A program made the translations under genes and the position numbers. Positions 1 to 9,599 of a stretch of 64,000 nt of DNA are shown here, piece after piece (position 1 is the first letter of the stretch; each line of letters begins with the position of its first letter). The stretch is from Gorsachius magnificus (lineage: Eukaryota; Chordata; Aves; Pelecaniformes; Ardeidae). The stretch is taken from NCBI GenBank assembly GCA_034008185.1, contig CM067095.1:4448610-4512609 (forward strand). Reading direction: 5' to 3'. The notes beneath the pieces are model-generated. The model saw nothing but the letters and a program-made list of their open reading frames with translations. It was not told the DNA's origin and did not search any database.

Positions 1-2290
1 ACTATCTGATACTGTGTCACGGCTACACAACAGCATGGTCTGACTTGTCCCTCTAAGCACTTTGGAAATGTCAGCCTGTCTGAAAGTTGCTCTTTACAGA
101 AATATCTATGGCCAAGAGGCAAAAAACCTGATTTGAATGGAAATCCTCTGAAGAGCAGAGTTTGTGAGCTGGATGTATAGCAGAGATAACCTGAAAGTTT
201 CTAATAGTCATCAGGTCCCTGGAAAGAAAGCTGTCTGACTGGTTTTGGTATTGTTTGTTTTCCTATGGGAAAGTCAAAACCTAAATAAAAGAGCTCAGAA
301 GTATATTCATCCTTATGCTGGTGTAAACCTAGAGCATATCTAACAGGTTCATGGATTTGCTCTGGATTAAATCCAGTGTAACTCTGAACACTTGGCCCTG
401 ACCTAATTTAGTTAGAGAGATTTTAAGGACAGAAGAGACCTGCTTTCTAACTGGAGGCCAACAGACTTCAGCTCTGGCAAGAACTCCAACAATATCTACA
501 GACCTGTAACAGCTCCTCTGCTCGAGCACAGAAAGATCTCCACTTCTACAATTTAACAGTGTGAGTGATGGAGAAGCCACCTCTGGTCCAGTTGTGAATA
601 CCACTCACAATTAGAAATGGATGTCTTATTTCTCATATTAATTAATCTACTTTGAACTTAAATGTCCTGAATTTCAGGATGCTTTCTCCTGCAAGAGTGA
701 AAAATTAATTCAACTCGCTGACAGTGTTTTCTGAATTTTTTTCCAATGCTGGTAGGGAAGAGGAGTGGTTCCATATTAAACATTGAGCTAGCCTAAAATT
801 AGAATATATTTAATTTGCATCAAAAAGAGTTCAGCGCTTGATTACAAAGTTGGAAGCACAGTTGCAAAACAAAAGCTTAACTAAGAAAATTCATTCTTAA
901 AACATACCTGAACCCTGGCAGTGGCACAGTGAGACTTCATGTAGCTGTCTCAGGTGAAGAGCCAACATCAGTGGAGCTCCACCTCCAGGGGACTGCATCC
1001 TAGAGCTGACCAACATTTCGGACTCTCCTATGCTCTTCTCATACCCAGGGATTACCAGTAGTGTTGTGTCTCAATGACCCTTCATAGCAGCCATCCCTAC
1101 CCACAGCCATTCATTTTACTGGTCAATTTAATGACAATTGCTAAACTAGCAGCTTTGATGAGTGCTGCTTATTTGTGAGGATGTACAGAAACCTTCGCTC
1201 ACAGTTGTTTGGCATTCAGAAATAATTTTGCTCACCCTAAGCTTGTCCTTGTTTTGGCATCTAGGAGATTAATTCTGTATTCTCCCCAGAAAACATGATG
1301 GAATATGAACCATCGCACAATATTGTTCACTTTAGTTTTATTAAATCTTTAAAGCAGACAGGAGCAGCTGCAGACATCTCTTTCGTAAAGTTTTGGGAGA
1401 TGGCTGAGACCTGTTTTTCCAGGGTGACCCAAGGCTAGGGGGAGAGATAAGGCTGTCTGTAATGTTGTGGGGGTTGTGTTGTGCAAGGTAAAGACAATTT
1501 AGGACACTTAGGCCCAAATCTTCAAAGACATGTAGGAATACACATCTACATCTGCTCTGAAACAATATATTGTACAAAGCAGAGCAGCTCCCACAAGAGA
1601 TATGACATCCCCACCTCTGGCGAGAATCAGGGGTCTTTTAAGAGTTGGGATGGGGAGGGAAAGGTCTCACACTCACATTAGGCATTTACCATCTGCACTG
1701 CTACCTGCTGAGAAGAGCTCAGGGTCCCAAGCAGGAGGAGGAGGCACCTGCATGTTTCTCTCTGATGACTAAGCCCTGTCTATTGCCTCTTCATTTCATG
1801 AGTGCTCACCCAGGCTCTAATTGCACTGGGGCTTTACAGCTGGTGGAAGTTGCTGGGGACCAGTTCAATGTTCCAGCGTGGCTGTAGCATGTCCACTCTG
1901 GCTTCTCACCTGTCCAGCTCTGTTCTCTCTTCTGCCTGCAGCAGCCACAACTATATTTTTGTGCTATTTAGTGATATTCTGAATGTCAAATTGCTTTTAA
2001 TAAGGATAGCTCTGAAACCAAACAGCCTCCCAAGTGCCTTTCACCTTGGTCTGGGCAGTCACTAAGAATAGGACAGTCTTTGCCCCCAGCGGGCAGGCCC
2101 AGAAGGTCTACCCCATCTTTAAGCATACAACAGAGATGGCTGAGTCAGGAACTCTGTGCCTCATGGAAAGAGAGAGCTCCTTTAGATGTAGCCTCCTGAA
2201 GTCCTCAGTTACCCTTTGAATGTCTCAATTTCCCTCTCTGGACTAGTGAGGATGATGGGAATAGTTGGGCTGGGTGGATCTGCAGCTTTG
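1..2290. other. non-coding DNA, no gene seen
   Basis: No supported gene. Open frames are all under about 110 codons and lack recognisable domains. Around 310-410 the text has two short blocks of the form ggtgtaaa and ccagtgtaac. This pattern recurs in very old amniote interspersed repeats, but it is too decayed here to name. The rest appears unique. Confidence 0.6.
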
Positions 2291-2293
2291 ATC

Positions 2294-2352
2294 CTCCGCT
2301 GGAGATTAGGAAGCGTTGTCCCTCCGCCGGGCTGGGTGAGACGCGCGGGTAG
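2294..2352. other. short CpG-dense patch
   Basis: About seven CpG dinucleotides fall within roughly 60 bp, including CCGCCGG and ACGCGCGG, in surroundings where CpG is rare. It is far too short for a standard CpG island and no promoter or first exon is visible beside it. It could be a small unmethylated regulatory element or chance. Confidence 0.5.
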
Positions 2353-2552
2353 GCACAGCCCTGAACTTTGGGAAAGTTCATACCTGAATTTTGCATCCAT
2401 AGCCAACCTCTCCTGTCCAGACGTGCTCCAGGAGAGAGTTTGGTCAGCGCCTGTAGGGCTTGGGTGGGGGTGAGGAGCTCTTGAATAAAATTATGATGAT
2501 TAATTATTATTTCATAATGAGGGATTATCACAGGCTTTGCAGCTAAATAACA

Positions 2553-2635
2553 CAGTACTTAGCATTTCTGTGCTGTGGCACTGTGCACGTTCAAAGTGCT
2601 GTACAAACAGCAACTAAATTACTAAAATGAAGAGA
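2553..2635 (-). repeat. possible MIR-like amniote SINE 3' end
   Basis: The text reads as the reverse complement of the 3' part of MIR-type SINEs: a 'cttagcatttctgtgc' block, then 'caaagtgctgtacaaacag', which resembles the widely conserved 'aaagcgctttacaaac' block. It is heavily diverged, with no tail or target-site duplication visible. It could be a chance resemblance. Confidence 0.4.
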
Positions 2636-2639
2636 TTAC

Positions 2640-4660
2640 TTAATAGCCCGTGTCTTTGCATTTCTCAGGGAAGGGTGGGAAGTGTTTAGAAACTTGTCCT
2701 CGACATTACCATGCCGTCACATTCCAAGATTGTGGCTCATGTTGCCAGGCCTGTGATGTGCTTGTTTGGCTTTTATGTTTGGGAGGCTGTAGTTATGAAA
2801 ATAAAGCCAATTGGCTCACCATATACAAGTGCTTTGCAGTCTTCCCCTTAACACCCTGCCATGGATGACTGGGTGCAGAACTCACAGGGCGAGCTCTTTG
2901 GCCCCAGCGACATAGGATGTCAGCCTGGCCTTAAAGTCTGTGATACTACAAGCATATTTTGACTCAGCACACCCCGCTCACTCTGTCCTGCAGAAACACC
3001 CTGTGCTGCCAAGTGGTATCAGATTATTTCCAGTGATAACATTTGGATCCCAACTCAGTGTCCCACTGCCTCTTCTGCATCAGAGTTCTCCACAACCCAC
3101 AGGGTGTTCATTTTTACACACTACACTATTTATTATTCCTGGTTTTGTCCTATGTTGCATTGTATTCCTGGTCTTCTTAGAGGGAAGAGTATTACGGATT
3201 TTTTATTTTTTTTAACCACAACTCTGCTTGTTACAGCAGCAGCATCTTCCCTTTTTAAATATGAAAACCTTAGTGGGGAAGAAGATGTTTAGGATATTCC
3301 ATGAAATAGCTACATGGACCATTGGTGGGCGCCATGTTAGCAATGTACATTTGTGCAGGCACCCTTTTCCTCAGCCATGCTGGTCTACAAAGTTATTCAT
3401 GGAAAAGACTTCCAAATCTGCAGCTCATTTGTTTCTAAGTCTATGAGCAGCCAGGAAAGTTTATTCCATCTCAGTGTCTGTTTTTCCTGTCTTTGAAGTG
3501 GTTGGGTCAATCCATACAATCAGTATTTCACACCAACTTACGTGGAAAACTTGCAGAGTCAGAACATACTGAAATTTCATTTATGACGTTTCTTCCACAT
3601 CAGCTGACTGGGGATGAGTTACTGCCAGCAGAGAGGGCAGGAAGGCAGAGAACAAGCTCTCCAGAGACCTTTGCAAAGCCAGGTACATGGTCAGGAGGAG
3701 ACAAGGCATGAGTGTGCTGGGCTTACTCAGAACAGACTTCTGTAAGAGGAAGCTATTCATGGATAGAAAGTCCATTGCTAACATGTCACCCTTCTTCTCC
3801 CTTCCTCTCAAACATCACATCATCAAAAATCTAGCAGGCGCTAAGTCCTTCAGGCCATCATAATGCTGAGTAGCAAATTACCTTCTTCAGCTCCTTCTCT
3901 TTTAGCAGTTCACCCTGTTAGGTGATTAGCTATCCTCCATGGATGCTTTCAGAGTGCTTGGTTTTCTCCTCAGTACTTCTCTTCAATAGACACTGAGCAT
4001 AAATAGAACTTTAGGGTCTGTCAGAGGGACCAAACTGTGATAGCTGCAGACCAGATGAGTAGGAGAGCATACTGCAGGGATATCTAAAGTGATTAGATGT
4101 AAACCAGCTTGGATTTGACTGTGATAAATCTCAGGGTTTACTAGATTGCATGCAGTGCTTAGCTCACCCAGCCAGTGTATCATGGCATTGGAGGTACTGG
4201 TCTGTGCTGAACCTGAACTTACAGCTTGTGTCTCTGTGGTCTCCAGCGTGTGTACCACACTCCATTGCACAGGGCAAACACGCCAGAGGATCTCAGCCAC
4301 AGCTTAGATGCATGCTGTTTCTCTCTGTAAATCTCCAGTGCCTTGAATTATCTTTTGTTAACCGTATTGCTACACATTAATTACTTTGGCTTGTGTGGGG
4401 AGTGAGGTTCATCCCTATCAGCGCGTGCAGTAACTCCTCACACCATGGTGCATCTGGCTGGGCTTGTACCTTTTTCATATTACATCAGCTTGTAATCAGG
4501 ATTTTGTTTGACAGTAGAATAGCTAATGTATTGACACAACAGTTGAGGTATTAACATAAGAGCATTGCCATCATTTCCTACTTAATCCTGACAGTAAAAG
4601 TTCATCAGAAAATGATTATTTCAATGCCCCTTTTTGGGGGGTTTGGTAAGCAGTTAAAAG
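2640..4660. other. non-coding DNA, no gene seen
   Basis: Only short open frames (about 105 codons at most, 3983-4300 minus) with no recognisable domain. A faint MIR-like string occurs near 3460-3510 but is too weak to call. Otherwise nothing recognisable. Confidence 0.6.
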
Positions 4661-4666
4661 TGTGTG

Positions 4667-4669
4667 TTT

Positions 4670-4702
<33 letters not shown>
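4667..4702. repeat. interrupted poly(T) tract
   Basis: Twelve T, one C, then nineteen T, preceded by a short TG run. A T tract on this strand could be the poly(A) tail of a minus-strand retroposed copy, but the adjacent sequence is not a recognisable transcript and no clear target-site duplication flanks it. A simple homopolymer expansion is the more economical reading. Confidence 0.9.
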
Positions 4703-4703
<1 letters not shown>

Positions 4704-5403
4704 CACAGCAAAAGGTGCAGTTAAGTTCCAGAAATGCTGCAATCCAGCAAAAGTGTAGGATCCTGGTATTTTTTCCTATGGGGGAATGTATTTTCAAACT
4801 AATTTTAAAAAATCTTCTTAACTTGGCTAAGTGAATTTATTAATTGCTCTCTAATAAGCCTAATTGCTGTTGTAAGAGCACACAGAGGTGCAACTCCTGT
4901 TGCCTGCCTACAAGCTGATAGGTGCTGATGCAAAGGCTGGATGGTTGTCTGAGCTCCTGTGAGGTGTTAGGAAAAGTCCCATAGACATTTATTTTGCTGG
5001 GGTTTCATACAATAACTCCATCTGCTCTTGGGCTTTTTGGAGGATTTGGCTCTGTTCAAGCTCTGCCACTGCTGGGGAAAGAAAGGTGAGGTTACACCTT
5101 AGCTCTGGGTGCTGCTTGCCACAGCTCCAAATTGTTTCAGCTACTGTGAGCCATTAGTACTTTGCAAAGCTAGGAAAAACGTCAAAGTATTGCTTTCTTT
5201 CTCTTTTCTAGACTGAACCATGCTGATTCCTTCAACATTTCTCTAGTGAACTTTTCCTTCTAAACCTCTCCACACTGTCCAGTTGGTCCATGTCACACTG
5301 AAGCCCAGCATCCAAAAACTGGGCAGGGCCTGGCAAGTGGGGAGGAAAGGTGGTCTCACTGGCCCTTCCCCTCCTCATACAGCCCAACCCTCTCTGCAGG
5401 AGC

Positions 5404-5430
5404 AGGAAACTCCTGTCTCAGGAGTTTCCT
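5404..5430. repeat. perfect inverted repeat, 12-bp arms, 3-nt loop
   Basis: The left arm AGGAAACTCCTG (5404-5415) is exactly reverse-complemented by CAGGAGTTTCCT (5419-5430), separated by TCT. The next outward base pair is mismatched, so the symmetry stops there. It lies in a GC-rich stretch with no supported gene. It could form a hairpin in DNA or RNA, but no precursor-like extended stem suggests a microRNA. Confidence 0.95.
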
Positions 5431-5639
5431 ACTTGTGTTGCCCAACTCTGGCATGGCTGGAGAATGCCTCTGTGCTGGGCATTGTTCCTGCAGGGGTGGA
5501 TGCTCCCTGTGCTCAGCAGTCCCAGGGGAAAATATCCCTGAGCCTGATCCAGATTTGCTGTGCCAGTGCTGCTCAGTGGAGGGCCATACACCTCCTGGGT
5601 GAGACCAGGCATCTGGGAGGCTGATGCCTCCACCCAGCC

Positions 5640-5700
5640 ATACTGTGAATTTGGGCAAGTCCTTTGTGCCTTAGTTTCCCCATCTACAAAGTATATGTGC
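5640..5700 (+). repeat. MIR-like SINE remnant
   Basis: The text 'gaatttgggcaagtcctt' followed by 'tgccttagtttccccatct' matches the most conserved part of MIR (the 'gaccttgggcaagtcactt...cctcagtttccccatctgtaaa' region) in sense orientation. The tRNA-derived 5' part is not discernible. MIR-type SINEs predate the amniote split, so a bird copy is expected to be highly degraded, as here. Confidence 0.65.
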
Positions 5701-5719
5701 ATGTGTGCATGCATTTGAG

Positions 5720-7660
5720 AGTCTAAGAAGAAAAATCACAAGTACTCATTTATTAAATGCAAGTTGGAAGGTAGCACAGGGACTGTGGAAGATTTATGTA
5801 GCCACAGGAAAACACAAGGCATCTTTTTTCCAGGATAGAAATGTACTATTCTAATTCTAAGAGAAATTTTTTTAACCCGCTCAGTAAATAGCACAGAGAA
5901 TTCTCTTGTAGACAAGGTGAAATTCAGTTTCAGAGTTGGAGATTACCAGTGTATCAATATCTTTAGGAAAATCAGGTTCTCACTCTTGTGTAGACTTGAT
6001 AATCTACAAAAAGTAAGAGGAAAATATGAGAAGCATAAATGTGGTCCTGTGGCTGGTGATAATTATTATTTTGTTTTGATTTATCGTTCACAGGAATTTT
6101 TTTATGAGAGCCTCACAGGCATAATTCTTTCTCGTGCATAGTTTATTTTTTGCCAAAACGACAAGAGGACAGGATATTTAGCAGAATATGTCTGATGGGT
6201 GGGTGGAGAACAGAGAGGATTTGGACTTGGGCCAAACATCGGGAAGGCAAAAGAATGAAAAGAACCCAGCTTATTGCAATAGTGTATTGCTCTTTATCTT
6301 GGAAAGGGGTATTTGCCTGAAGTGGCACTCCTAAGTCATCACGGGATTTTATTACAGATATCGGTCTGTACTCCAGCTCAGCCACAGCTTCAGAGAGCTC
6401 TTCAGCCATTTGCATAATTGCAAAGCCCCCAGTGATCAAAATGTATGCAGCAGGCCAAAAAATCAAGAGTTTAAAAATATAATCTTCCTTTTGGCATCTG
6501 AGCCTTTAGGATACGTTCATTTTGCATTTTTAGGTGTTTCCCAGTAACCATGAAGAGCAGCAAGGTGCTCTGCTGTTCAGAGTCTTTGATCCAGCACCTG
6601 AGCCTTGCGACAGAAATGACCAAATATTGTGATAGCTGAAAAAAAGTCACAAGGGTTGTTATCCAGCAGCTGGGCATGACAGAAAGTTGACACATGTTAT
6701 AAAAAAAGCACAGAAGTGACCATGGAGATTTTCAAAGGGGCACTGCTAGGTGCCAAGTGTTTCAGAAGGTCTGTTTCTTGTTTTGGATATTAAAATAGAA
6801 GTTTTAACTTTTGGAAGTGCTTTTGAAAATACTCCACTTGCATTTTAGCAGAGTGCAGTGCCAGCTGTCCAGAGCAGGAACTCGTGAATAAGTTGTCCCA
6901 ATGCCAGGTGAAGACTCAGCTTTCCAACCACAGCGTTGTGGCTACAACTTCTCACCTTGAAAAGGCTTTAATCCTGTGTGTGAGGTGCATAGGCAGTTAT
7001 GGGATTTATGTATGCAAGAGAATCGTGAGGCTTGCCCTTACTTGCAAAATGAGAAGAAAAACCATATGTTCAGCTCACCTGCTCCCTGATATCACAGTGA
7101 CCTCAAATCACTGGAAAATGAACATGTTCACTATAACTACTGATCCATCCTTTCTCCTAAAGTGTGAAATCAGTTTGTGAGTGCGTTTAGGGAAAAATCA
7201 AGTAAATTAGAACAAAATAAGGAAACAAAGCATTGACTAAGTGGTTTTATTCCATTTCTGGTTATGTTATTATTCTTATAGTTTTAGTATAATTTTTGCA
7301 CTTGATTTCTATATGTAGTCCTGAAAATTAAGCTGAAAGAGAGCAAAGAAAGCATAGCTCATATTTTGTGAAGTTTTATCAGCAATTGCCATAGTATGCT
7401 TCTGTCATTGGTATGCCAGCCAATCTCATAGCCTGAAGTTGGTGCTTTTAGGGAGGCTGCAAGACACGTTTCCCTCCCAGAGAACCAACAGGAGCTTCAC
7501 GGAGAGCGTGCGTTGCCCAGAAACACTAGAAGTGCGATCAGCTTGCTGCCGAGAGCAGGCGTGCTGAACACATCACCTCGGCACACAAATGCCGCCTCCA
7601 GGCACTGCCCGTTGCATGTTTAGCTTCGGAAGGGATTTCCTCTCTGACTGACAGCTAAGG
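5720..7660. other. non-coding DNA, no gene seen
   Basis: AT-rich, with frames of at most about 107 codons and no domain. No repeat recognised. The stretch 7200-7420 is particularly AT-rich. Confidence 0.6.
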
Positions 7661-7800
7661 GCCACAGCCTCAGAGGTGCTGAGCACCTCAGCGCCCGGTG
7701 CCTCAATGAGACGTGAAGGTGTTCAGGACCCTCCAGACTGAGCCCTGGGGCCAGGTTTCCAGAGGTGTGCAATGCTGAGCACCTGGGGGTACTACACATT
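7660..7800. repeat. duplicated 'GCTGAGCACC' motif with short palindrome
   Basis: GAGGTGCT (7673-7680) is reverse-complemented by AGCACCTC (7682-7689) around a single G. The same gctgagcacc core recurs about 100 bp downstream, at roughly 7774-7783. Similar 'ggtgctgagcacc' strings occur in old sauropsid interspersed repeats, so this may be a fragment of one. The family is not assignable by eye. Confidence 0.4.
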
Positions 7801-8154
7801 TCCGAGAATGTGGCTGTCCAAGGGATATTAATAAAATACTTAGCAGGAAATGAATTGCATTTCAAGGCTGTTAGTAGCTTCTGTAGAGTTTCCTCTATTA
7901 CTCCCATTGGAGACCAAGGCCAGAGTCTCCAGAGCTCTTTTATACCTGATCCCAAAGTGAGTTTTTGTCTTCACAATAATAGTTTTGGAGTGGGAACTGT
8001 GACCTGGGATGGCCTTGGGGTTCCCCTCAGGCTCTGAAAAGGGATCAGTGTGGAACAGTAAGGAGGGGGTTCTGGCACTGTGTTACACTGGTGGGACTGA
8101 TCCTAGGACCTGCTGGCTGGCCCATATTTGGGGATAGCTCCACCTTTTAAAAAT

Positions 8155-8170
8155 GGGGGGGGGGGGAGGG
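8155..8170 (+). repeat. G-rich homopolymer tract
   Basis: Twelve consecutive G, then A, then three G. It is a simple homopolymer and could form intermolecular G-quadruplexes. No gene context is visible. Confidence 0.9.
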
Positions 8171-8254
8171 AAGAGCAGGGTACAAGGAATATTACAAAAA
8201 TGTTTCCAAGCTGAACAGCATGAAATATTTAAACAGTTCAGTCCGTCTGGTTTT

Positions 8255-8640
8255 ACCAAATCAAAGTCTGAGAGGTGACTTGGTTACAGTAGATGAGCAC
8301 CTTTTCAAAAGAAGGATACCAGGTTAGTATGCTTCCTTAAAAGGCTGTTTAATCTAGAGTTGAAAGGCAGAACAAGAGTTAATGGCTGAAAGCTGAAGCC
8401 AAACAAATATACAATTAGGCACTTTTTTTTCCTTTTCACCACTGAGAATAGTTAATCATCAGAACAAGGTTATGTGTACATTTTTGTGTTTCTTGCCTCT
8501 TCAAATCAAGAGGAGGTGCTTTTCTGGAAGACAAGCAGTGAGTTACCAAACACACGGTGTCTAACACTGTGTAGAAATACCTGGGTGAAATGCTGGGGTA
8601 CAGAAGGATTCTGATTGAAGTCTCTGATCCTCTCAACTGA
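8255..8640 (+). mobile_element. decayed CR1-superfamily LINE, 3' fragment
   Basis: The stretch follows the order of blocks seen in the 3' part of old sauropsid CR1/L3-type LINEs in sense orientation. It begins with 'gaggtgacttggttac'. It continues with 'gttaatggctgaaagctgaagccaaacaaa', shortened here to its key words. Then come 'gttaatcatcagaacaa', 'aaatcaagaggaggtgctttt' (a match to the 'aaatcaagattggatgtttt' block) and a last section near 8590-8630 resembling the terminal 'cagaaggtcagactagatgatc' block. The terminal repeat itself has decayed. No coding capacity remains. The family call is by recalled pattern, so the exact subfamily is unknown. The older divergence separates it clearly from the young CR1 near 63.6 kb. 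Confidence 0.65.
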
Positions 8641-9410
8641 TTCTCTCTGACTGTATAAAATGCTATCTTCTGAAACATCTCAGCGCTCCACAGCTGTGTT
8701 TCAAACACAGTGCATGGATTTAAGGTGGACAGAAATGCTACTCAGCACGACGGAGCACTGAAATGAAAGCGGGCACGGCTCTGCCTCGCAGAGATGGGAA
8801 GGCACGTGCACAGCTGTACAGCCTCAGAAATTCCTGGTGATTCTGCAGAGGTCAGTCCTTCACTCAAAAATGTGTTTCTGATTACATTCTGCCCCCTTGC
8901 AGATAACAATGCAGTCAGTGACAAATCTAGGGGAAGAGAGGCTTTTGGAGCAGCTACCATGCATTTGCCTTCCACTGGGCTGACACAGCTCATCTGGTTT
9001 AACTTCTGCATGGCAGCCGGGCGCCAGTCAAGCCTGTCACGGCTTTTCTTGGAGGGTGCAATTTTCCTCAAAATGAGTATGGCTGCTCCACCAGTGAAAG
9101 GATCCACTTTTCTCTCAGTAATACGACAATTACTTATAATGACTGATGTCTAGGTCAGACAGATAGGAGAACTCTTTTGCACATAAGCAATGCTTTTCCT
9201 CTGTAGCCAAATCACGTACTGTACTGAGCAATACAAAATGAAATGGCTTTATCTCAGAGATCTCCACCTGATGTTTTTTAAACCACGTCTGGGCCCTCTT
9301 AAATGGGGCAGAGAAGCTTGGCAAAGACACTTATGAAACGCATCTGGGCCCAGTGAGTCTTTTACCCTCTTTTCTGGGAGAAAACTCCTATCCTGGACAG
9401 CTGTGCATGG
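8640..9410. other. non-coding DNA, no gene seen
   Basis: Two overlapping open frames of about 120 codons lie on opposite strands (8742-9107 minus, 8794-9153 plus). Neither has a domain, and mutual overlap on both strands is the pattern expected of chance frames in GC-rich DNA. Confidence 0.55.
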
Positions 9411-9414
9411 AGGA

Positions 9415-9570
9415 ATGGATGATCTAGCAATTAAGACTCAACCACAGGAACTGTGTGACCTGGATTCCATAGGTCAGATCTTCTGTCTGGCCCTGGGCCG
9501 GGTGCTGTGATTTGTTATGCCCCTGTTTTCCTGTTCAAAAATGGGTACAGCAGGATTAATTTGTCTGGCA
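9415..9570 (+). repeat. MIR-like SINE, nearly full-length core
   Basis: The blocks appear in MIR order: 'gatctagcaattaagactca' (the 'tagtggttaagagc' region), 'ctgtgtgacctggattcca' (the B-box-derived 'ctgggttcaaatcc' region), a middle part, then 'gcccctgttttcctgttcaaaaatggg' (the 'cctcagtttcctcatctgtaaaatggg' region), broken here for length. It is diverged throughout but is one of the most complete old SINEs in the window. Confidence 0.65.
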
Positions 9571-9599
9571 GAGGTATGGGGGGGATAGGTGATCCAGGG

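Noticed and set aside
4667..4702. Poly(A) tail of a processed pseudogene on the minus strand
   Set aside because: No recognisable transcript sequence adjoins the tract and no target-site duplication is clear.
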